A DNA stretch of 64,000 bases from Billgrantia sulfidoxydans (GTDB lineage Bacteria; Pseudomonadota; Gammaproteobacteria; Pseudomonadales; Halomonadaceae), in assembly GCF_017868775.1 (NCBI RefSeq), contig NZ_CP053381.1, forward strand, positions 1,116,001-1,180,000. The letters run 5' to 3'. The position numbers and the translations under genes are program-made. The notes under the pieces were generated by a model, which saw nothing but the letters and a program-made list of their open reading frames with translations, did no database searches and was not told the origin of the DNA. Below, in pieces: positions 58,954-64,000 of the stretch (position 1 is its first letter; each line of letters starts with the position of its first letter).

Positions 58954-60318
58954 TCATGGTCGATAGACCAGCACCGTGTAGTTGCGTCCCTCGATTTCCT
59001 CGAAGTTCTTGAGCTTGTCCATCAGGTGCTGATCGAGCCGCTTGCCTTCATGCAGCAGTAGCATGCCGCTGGCGGAGTAAATGTCCTGGGCCAGAATCAT
59101 GCCCGGCTTTACCTGGCTCGTTTCTAGGGAAATGACCGCTTTGCCACTGGTCTGCAGGTCCGGAGCTTTTTCGACACACAGCTTGACGAAATCATGGCAC
59201 AGCTCGGGGTCGTAGATGCGTCCCGCAAACTTGCGCAGCAGAGCCAATGCCTGCGGGCGTGGCACTTCACGTGGCAGGACCATGCCACGCTGGAGTTCGA
59301 TGAAGTCCACGGCCAGCCCCAGCAGGCGTGAACCATAGGGAATGTCACTGCCTTCGAGTCGATCGGGAAAACCGTTGCCGTTCCAGCGTTCGCGATGGTG
59401 GCGAACGAATTTTGCCGCTCTCTTCAGCTGAGGCATTGCCATGAGATGGTTCTCGCCGCTGACCGGGTAATGCTGGTAGGCAGTCCGTTCATTGGCCGAC
59501 AGCTGCTCGGACGGGGTGGCAAGTAAATGATCGTCCCAGGTGAGTTTGCCGATGTTGTAGAGTGCGGCAGCCAGCTGCAGGTCTTGCTGTAACGTATGGT
59601 CCAGCGCGTGTGTCTCGCAGAACGCAGTGACCAGGGCATATACCTGTTCGTTTGTCTGAAGATGGCGAGGCAGGCGATGATGGAGAAGATCGCCGATTAC
59701 GCGTGCTGTCGTCACATGCATGTGCAGCAGCTCATCGTACGTCTTATCCAGCATTTCGGCGGTTTGCTTGAGCTCTTGCTGAGTTGCCTCGATCCGTTGC
59801 TCCAGCGCAGCATTGAGCGCGATCAGATCCTGGTTCTGTTCGAGCAGCGCCATCTCGCGCTGCATCCACTCGCGCTGAGTGCCGAGATGCTCCCGCGATC
59901 GGCGAAGCAGCAGGCGAAGTCTCTCTTCGTGCCACGGTTTGGGGATAAAGCCGTAGACGTGCCCTTCGTCGATAGCGCGAAGTGCCTCTTCTAGGCCGGA
60001 GGAAACATCGGTCATGAGCAGGCGAATACAGTCCGGCCAACGCTCCTGGATGAGCTCCAGCACTTCGTGGCCATCCAGGCCTGGCGTGAGCGCGTCGCAT
60101 AGCACCATGTCGACGGGCTCGAGTTCCAGGATCGCCAGGGCATCCTGCGCGCTTTCAGCATGCAGGACGCGTAAGCCCTCCTGCTCCCCTATGTCGGAGA
60201 GAGACGACAGGGTTTCGGTGTCCTCGAGTACCAGCAACAGCGTTACCGGCTCGGGATCTGCCTGAGCCGGCATCTGGCCTGGCTGCCGTTGTTCGTCGTG
60301 AATCGCTTCGCCTTCCAT
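58954..60318 (-). CDS. Response regulator with degenerate HD-GYP output domain
   Basis: A 454-residue protein. Receiver domain at about 30-145 (TLLLVLEDTETLSSLSDIGE, phospho-Asp in VDMVLCDALTPGLDG, Lys in GFIPKPWHEERL), a coiled coil at about 155-205, then an HD-GYP-like domain. There the metal-binding HD is replaced (AALYNIGKL where AllHDIGKi is expected) and GYP is GFP (HHERWNGNGFP), although HH and later Asp remain. Cyclic-di-GMP hydrolysis is therefore doubtful. The start at 60318 follows GGGGGGAGCAGC. Confidence 0.85.
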   Translation of the reverse strand: MEGEAIHDEQRQPGQMPAQADPEPVTLLLVLEDTETLSSLSDIGEQEGLRVLHAESAQDALAILELEPVDMVLCDALTPGLDGHEVLELIQERWPDCIRLLMTDVSSGLEEALRAIDEGHVYGFIPKPWHEERLRLLLRRSREHLGTQREWMQREMALLEQNQDLIALNAALEQRIEATQQELKQTAEMLDKTYDELLHMHVTTARVIGDLLHHRLPRHLQTNEQVYALVTAFCETHALDHTLQQDLQLAAALYNIGKLTWDDHLLATPSEQLSANERTAYQHYPVSGENHLMAMPQLKRAAKFVRHHRERWNGNGFPDRLEGSDIPYGSRLLGLAVDFIELQRGMVLPREVPRPQALALLRKFAGRIYDPELCHDFVKLCVEKAPDLQTSGKAVISLETSQVKPGMILAQDIYSASGMLLLHEGKRLDQHLMDKLKNFEEIEGRNYTVLVYRP

Positions 60319-60410
60319 GCTGCTCCCCCCAACCATTGAAGCAGTGAGCCGAATTCGGCTTTAACTGCGATATCGGCCACATTGGGAGAAGCTTTAGGGA
60401 ATGCTGCGTT

Positions 60411-60896
60411 TCAGTTCGACAGATGCGCCAACACAGTATCGACGCTGCTCTTGTCGACCACACCGCGTTCGGTGTCAATGCCGACGTACGACACCACGCC
60501 ATCCTCGGCGATCAGTGCGAAGCGCAGGCAGCGAATGCCCATGCAGGCGCCACTGGCATCCTTCTCCATGCCCAGGGCGCGGGTGAATTCGGCGTTGCCA
60601 TCGGCCAGCATCAGGATCGCCTCGGCGTTCTGGTCCTTCTGCCAGGCGCGCATCACGAAGGCGTCGTTGACCGCCATGCAGGCCAGGGTGTCGACCTTCT
60701 CCAGCACCTTGTCGGCCTTGATCACGAAGCCGGGCATGTGGGTGTTGGAACAGCCGGGGGTGAAGGCGCCGGGCACCCCGAACAGCACCACCCGCTTGCC
60801 GGCGAACAGCTCGCCGGTGGAGATGTCCTCGGGCCCGTCGGGGCCGTTGGTCTTGATGGTGACGTCGGGAATCTTGTCGCCTACGGAAATGGGCAT
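60411..60896 (-). CDS. Peroxiredoxin 5-type (AhpE/PrxV-like) thiol peroxidase
   Basis: A 161-residue peroxiredoxin. The peroxidatic Cys lies in VPGAFTPGCSNTHMPGF, and further Cys residues occur in GACMGIRCLRFALIAEDGVV. It reduces hydroperoxides with thioredoxin or glutathione. AGGAGCTGTCC precedes the ATG at 60896. It is independent of the flanking genes. Confidence 0.93.
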   Translation of the reverse strand: MPISVGDKIPDVTIKTNGPDGPEDISTGELFAGKRVVLFGVPGAFTPGCSNTHMPGFVIKADKVLEKVDTLACMAVNDAFVMRAWQKDQNAEAILMLADGNAEFTRALGMEKDASGACMGIRCLRFALIAEDGVVSYVGIDTERGVVDKSSVDTVLAHLSN

Positions 60897-60976
60897 GGAC
60901 AGCTCCTGTTCATCTATTCGGTGGGAACACTGTAGTGCAAATCGGCACCCGGGTGCGTTGCCGAGTGTAGCGGCGG

Positions 60977-61399
60977 TCAACTGCCCTGATAGGCGTCGAA
61001 GACTTCCTGGCCGGTCATGTCGTGGGTCTCGTTGGCGAAGCGGTAGTACTCGGGTTTCTGGTCGATGAAGATCTGGCTGTCGAAATTCCACGCTTCGCCG
61101 CCGTCGACCAGGCCCACCGGAACGGCATAGTGGTTGCCGGTCTTGAGGCGGTAGAAGAGATGGGTGCCGCAGCGTCGGCAGAAGCCGCGTTCGGCCCAAT
61201 CCGACGAGGCATAGACGGTGACGTTCTCCTCGCCTTCGATCTCGACGTCGCTGACCGACTCCAGCGCCAGCAGCGGGCCGCCGCCCCAGGTGCGGCACAT
61301 GCTGCAGTGGCAGGCGCCGACGTTCTGCTTGTTGACGGCCACGGCGACCCTGACCGCGCCGCACAGGCAGCTGCCGCGTGCATTCATCCCGTCCTTCAT
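60977..61399 (-). CDS. GFA-family (glutathione-dependent formaldehyde-activating-like) zinc protein
   Basis: A 140-residue protein with the full set of zinc Cys residues of the GFA fold: GSCLCGAVRV, ACHCSMCRTWGG and GFCRRCGTHLF. Most members are uncharacterised; a few act in C1 or S-compound metabolism. GGAGGAGCGAC precedes the ATG at 61399. Confidence 0.88.
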   Translation of the reverse strand: MKDGMNARGSCLCGAVRVAVAVNKQNVGACHCSMCRTWGGGPLLALESVSDVEIEGEENVTVYASSDWAERGFCRRCGTHLFYRLKTGNHYAVPVGLVDGGEAWNFDSQIFIDQKPEYYRFANETHDMTGQEVFDAYQGS

Positions 61400-61556
61400 G
61401 TCGCTCCTCCTCTCGTCGTGTAAGCCGTGGGCGCGACGTCGCCCAAGTCACCAGTGTAGCCGCTGATCGCGGGCATTTACCGTACTCCTCTGACCGTCCC
61501 CACATGCCGTGGGCGCGCACCCGGGTCGACCCGCATGCCCGCGTCTCCCTGATCGG

Positions 61557-62654
61557 TTAGTCGGACTGGAAGGCTTGACGGTGAAAGGCGGCCGCAGCCT
61601 CGACCTCGGCAATGCCGGTAATGCCGGGCTCGGGGATGGCGCCACCGGCCAGCACGCTCAGCACCACCCTCACGCCGCGTGCCAGGGAGACGAGGTGATA
61701 ACCCCCCTCCAGGACAAGGACCAGGCGACCTTGGCAGTGACGCCTCGCCAGGTCCTGAAGGATGCCGGTCATGGCGGCGAAACCCTCGTAGGAGACGTTC
61801 AGCGCGAGGTCGAAGGGGTGCGGGTCGAACCCGGCCGACACCAGGATCAGCTCCGGCTGGAACCAATCGGCGGCGGGGACGAGGATCTCCTTGAAGGCCT
61901 TGATATAGGCCTGGTCGCCGGCGCCCGCCGGCATGGGCACGTTGACGGTGGTGCCCTCTCCCAGGCCGGCACCGATCTCCTCCAGTTTCCCGGTCCCCGG
62001 GTAGAAGGGCGAGGCCCGGTGGATGTCGCAGAACAGCACATCGGGATCCGCCCAGAAGATGTCCTGGGTACCGTTGCCGTGATGAGCGTCCCAGTCGACG
62101 ATCATCACGCGACGACAGCCGAGGGCCTCCCGCGCATGCGCAGCGGCGACCGCCACGTTGTTGAACAGGCAGAAGCCCCTGGCGCGGACCGGCTCGGCGT
62201 GGTGACCTGGCGGGCGGACCAGGGCAAAGGCGCTCTCCGCGCGACCGTCGAGTACCGCTTCGACCGCGGCGATGGCGGTGCCGGCGGCCACTTCGGCGGC
62301 CTCGATACTGCCGCTGGACACCGCCGTGGTATCCACGTCGAGCCAGGCATTCTTGCCGCGTAGATCGAAGATATGGCTGAGATAGGAACTGGTGTGGACG
62401 CGTCCCAGCTGCTCCCTGGTCGCCGGCTTGCCGCTCTCGAAGCGCAGGCCGGGGACCGGTTCGAGTTCGAGGAGGTTGAGGATGGCGCTCAGTCGTCCGG
62501 CGTGTTCCGGATATTTCCAGGGGACATTGAGCGACGCAAGGAGCTGGCGGATGCGCCGCTCCATGCGGTTGGGCAGGAAAGGCGCGTCGGTATCCGGCTG
62601 GTGAGACAGGACGCGCTCGTCATAAAAGGCGATGACGCTGTTGGGCTCGGCCAC
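61557..62654 (-). CDS. Histone-deacetylase-family (acetylpolyamine amidohydrolase-like) enzyme
   Basis: A 365-residue class II HDAC-like zinc hydrolase. RPPGHHAEPVRARGFCLFNN and IVDWDAHHGNGTQDIF carry the His pair and metal Asp/His; LVSAGFDPHPFD has the second Asp; VLEGGYHLVSLA ends the active site. Bacterial members remove acetyl groups from polyamines or other small amides. GTG start at 62654, with AGGAGCTGCAC immediately upstream. Confidence 0.9.
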   Translation of the reverse strand: MAEPNSVIAFYDERVLSHQPDTDAPFLPNRMERRIRQLLASLNVPWKYPEHAGRLSAILNLLELEPVPGLRFESGKPATREQLGRVHTSSYLSHIFDLRGKNAWLDVDTTAVSSGSIEAAEVAAGTAIAAVEAVLDGRAESAFALVRPPGHHAEPVRARGFCLFNNVAVAAAHAREALGCRRVMIVDWDAHHGNGTQDIFWADPDVLFCDIHRASPFYPGTGKLEEIGAGLGEGTTVNVPMPAGAGDQAYIKAFKEILVPAADWFQPELILVSAGFDPHPFDLALNVSYEGFAAMTGILQDLARRHCQGRLVLVLEGGYHLVSLARGVRVVLSVLAGGAIPEPGITGIAEVEAAAAFHRQAFQSD

Positions 62655-62710
62655 GTGCAGCTCCTGCAGGAAAGGTGTCGTTTTCCCACAGCATAGCCGC
62701 TTGTAAAACG

Positions 62711-63610
62711 CTAGCCGGCTGGATCCAGGGGCGACTCCTGAATCATTGCGCGCAGCGCCGCGGCGGCGGCCGAGAGCGGGTGGCGATGGCGAATGACGAT
62801 GCCCAGCGGGCGCTCGACGTCGGGTGTCGTCAGCGGTCGGTAGTCGATGCCGTCGGTGGCGATCTGGCGAAAGCTCAGTCGCGGCAGCACGCTGATGCCG
62901 AGCCCGGCGGCGACCATGCGGCCCACGGTGGCGATCTGGCTGGCGTCGCACAGGATCGAAAGCGGCGCGCCCACCTCGGCCATGATGCGGTCGATGTCCT
63001 GGCGCGAGCTGGAGAGGCGACTGATGCCGATGAAGGGGTGTCCGGCCAGCTGCCGCCAGTGCACGCTCGCTTGCTCGAGCAGCGGATGACCGCTGGGGCA
63101 GACCGCCACGTAGCGATCCACCAGCACCGGCTCGAAGGCGAGCTCCTCGGTGTCGTGGGGGGCCACCGACAACCCCAGGTCGGCGCGCCCCTCGCGCACC
63201 AGCTGGCTGACCTGCTCGGCCAGCACGTCGTGCAGGCTCAGGTTGATGCGCGGGTAGCGGGCGTGAAAGGTGGCGATGATGCCTGGCAGCAGCCCCGCCG
63301 CTAGGGTGGGCAGGGCGGCCACGGTGACCTTGCCGCGCTGCTTGGAGAAGCGCTCGCCGAGATCCTCGAAGGCCTCGGACCAGTCATGCAGCAGGCGTAC
63401 CGCCACCGGCAGGAAGGCCTCGCCCTCGGGGGTCAGGCTGAGCTGGCGTGTGGCGCGCGAAAATAGCGCGCCGCCCACCGTCTCCTCGAGCTTGCGCAGG
63501 GCGATGGAGATCGCCGGCTGGGAGAGATGGATACGCTCGCTGGCTTCGGCGAGGCTGCTCGACTGGGCCACGGCGACGAAGGCGCGCAGCTGCTTGATGC
63601 TGGGATTCAT
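62711..63610 (-). CDS. LysR-family transcriptional regulator
   Basis: A 299-residue LTTR: N-terminal HTH (IKQLRAFVAVAQSSSLAEAS, LSQPAISIALRKLEETVGG) and a periplasmic-binding-like effector domain. It is divergent from the TAXI-family solute-binding gene 135 bases away, so it very likely controls that uptake system. The intergenic stretch around 63611-63660 is AT-rich and should carry both promoters. Confidence 0.9.
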   Translation of the reverse strand: MNPSIKQLRAFVAVAQSSSLAEASERIHLSQPAISIALRKLEETVGGALFSRATRQLSLTPEGEAFLPVAVRLLHDWSEAFEDLGERFSKQRGKVTVAALPTLAAGLLPGIIATFHARYPRINLSLHDVLAEQVSQLVREGRADLGLSVAPHDTEELAFEPVLVDRYVAVCPSGHPLLEQASVHWRQLAGHPFIGISRLSSSRQDIDRIMAEVGAPLSILCDASQIATVGRMVAAGLGISVLPRLSFRQIATDGIDYRPLTTPDVERPLGIVIRHRHPLSAAAAALRAMIQESPLDPAG

Positions 63611-63745
63611 TTGGAAAGTAAAACACAAGTTAAAAACTATTCAATATACAAAACATAGGGGGCGCACCATGCTGATCGAGTGGGATGACCCCATCCGCCA
63701 CCTGACAACAACAAGCCCGCCAGGCCGGGCCCAAAGGAGCCACTC

Positions 63746-64000
63746 ATGAAGCCAACGCCAAAGATGAAGACCCTGCTGGCCGCCATGACGGCCAGCGCCG
63801 CGTTTGTTGCCGCTGCCGCCACCGCTCAGGCCGAAGAGCGCCTGCTGATCGGCTCGACCTCCAGTTCGTCGAGCCACTATGGCTACTTCGTCGCCGTCAA
63901 CCAGATCATCAACAGCCAGGTCGAGGGCGTGAGCGCCTCGGTGGCGGAAACCGGCGCCACCGTCGACAACCTGCGCCGCCTGAGCCGCAACCAGATCGAC
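63746..64000 (+). CDS. TAXI-family TRAP transporter solute-binding protein (5' part)
   Basis: The first 85 residues, cut by the window edge. A Sec signal peptide (MKTLLAAMTASAAFVAAAAT, cleavage after AQA) is followed by ERLLIGSTSSSSSHYGYFVA and VSASVAETGATVDNLRRLSR, the start of the TAXI fold. Such proteins deliver dicarboxylates or amino acids to TRAP permeases. AAAGGAG lies seven bases before the ATG. Confidence 0.88.
   Translation, partial: MKPTPKMKTLLAAMTASAAFVAAAATAQAEERLLIGSTSSSSSHYGYFVAVNQIINSQVEGVSASVAETGATVDNLRRLSRNQID

Noticed and set aside
1..64000. CRISPR arrays, tRNA or rRNA genes, prophage structural genes
   Set aside because: None was recognised on reading both strands. The repeats present are too few and irregularly spaced for a CRISPR, and no capsid, tail or terminase-like protein was found.

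Overview
The window is a 64 kb stretch of a high-GC gammaproteobacterial chromosome. A class I PHA synthase, an assimilatory nitrate/nitrite cluster with sigma-54 style promoters, LysE/RhtB exporters, LrgAB, PsiE and a TAXI-TRAP binding protein together suggest the Halomonadaceae. That assignment is inference from gene content; no rRNA or tRNA gene was seen that could confirm it.

Layout. 1-8.3 kb: a UbiA-type prenyltransferase, a zinc-ribbon protein, then a tightly overlapping four-gene ion-pump module (a fused MbhD-like/NuoK-like subunit plus three NuoL/M/N-type antiporter subunits) converging on a PIN-PhoH ATPase. 8.7-19.5 kb: mostly single housekeeping or stress genes (ZipA-like protein, several GNATs, LysE-family exporters, VOC protein, Gate-domain protein, LrgAB, Lrp regulator, PsiE, maltose-acetyltransferase-like enzyme, YdeI-like protein, PEP-mutase-like enzyme). 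19.5-25.3 kb: a chimeric pseudogene made from a duplicated 3' end of phaC and half a YdeI-like gene, an 1118-residue CBM2/beta-helix/RTX secreted protein, and phaC. 25.5-30.5 kb: a second-type FtsH followed by a DevBCA/MacAB-like exporter. 30.6-33.9 kb: small genes, a methyltransferase, an ester-cyclase-like protein, a NERD protein and a tiny glycine-rich protein.

34.2-41 kb is a chromosomal integron. A truncated IntI remnant on the minus strand is followed on the plus strand by a putative attI and eight low-GC cassettes bounded by eight recognisable attC sites. The cassettes encode a membrane protein, a gamma-glutamylcyclotransferase-like protein, a GNAT, two related ORF-less units carrying a covarying hairpin, a two-gene unit (CD-NTase-like nucleotidyltransferase plus a PD-(D/E)xK-like protein), a HEPN-like protein and another PD-(D/E)xK-like protein. 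Several look like defence or stress functions. A stand-alone GHKL ATPase lies just beyond the array.

43.6-56.9 kb is the nitrate/nitrite assimilation region: nirD, nirB, a FAD oxidoreductase, nasS and nasT on the minus strand; nasA, a cobA-type methyltransferase, nirC and a PP2C-kinase fusion on the plus strand. Three leaders (before nasA, before the oxidoreductase-nirBD operon and before nirC) each carry hexaloop hairpins with the identical loop AACGAC followed by a terminator-like stem. This is what a NasT (ANTAR) antitermination regulon should look like. Two of the leaders are preceded by clear -24/-12 promoters. 56.9-64 kb: a SAP/Rho_N-like protein, an AI-2E family protein, a receiver protein with a decayed HD-GYP domain, peroxiredoxin, GFA-family protein, a histone-deacetylase-family enzyme, a LysR regulator and the start of a divergent TAXI solute-binding protein.
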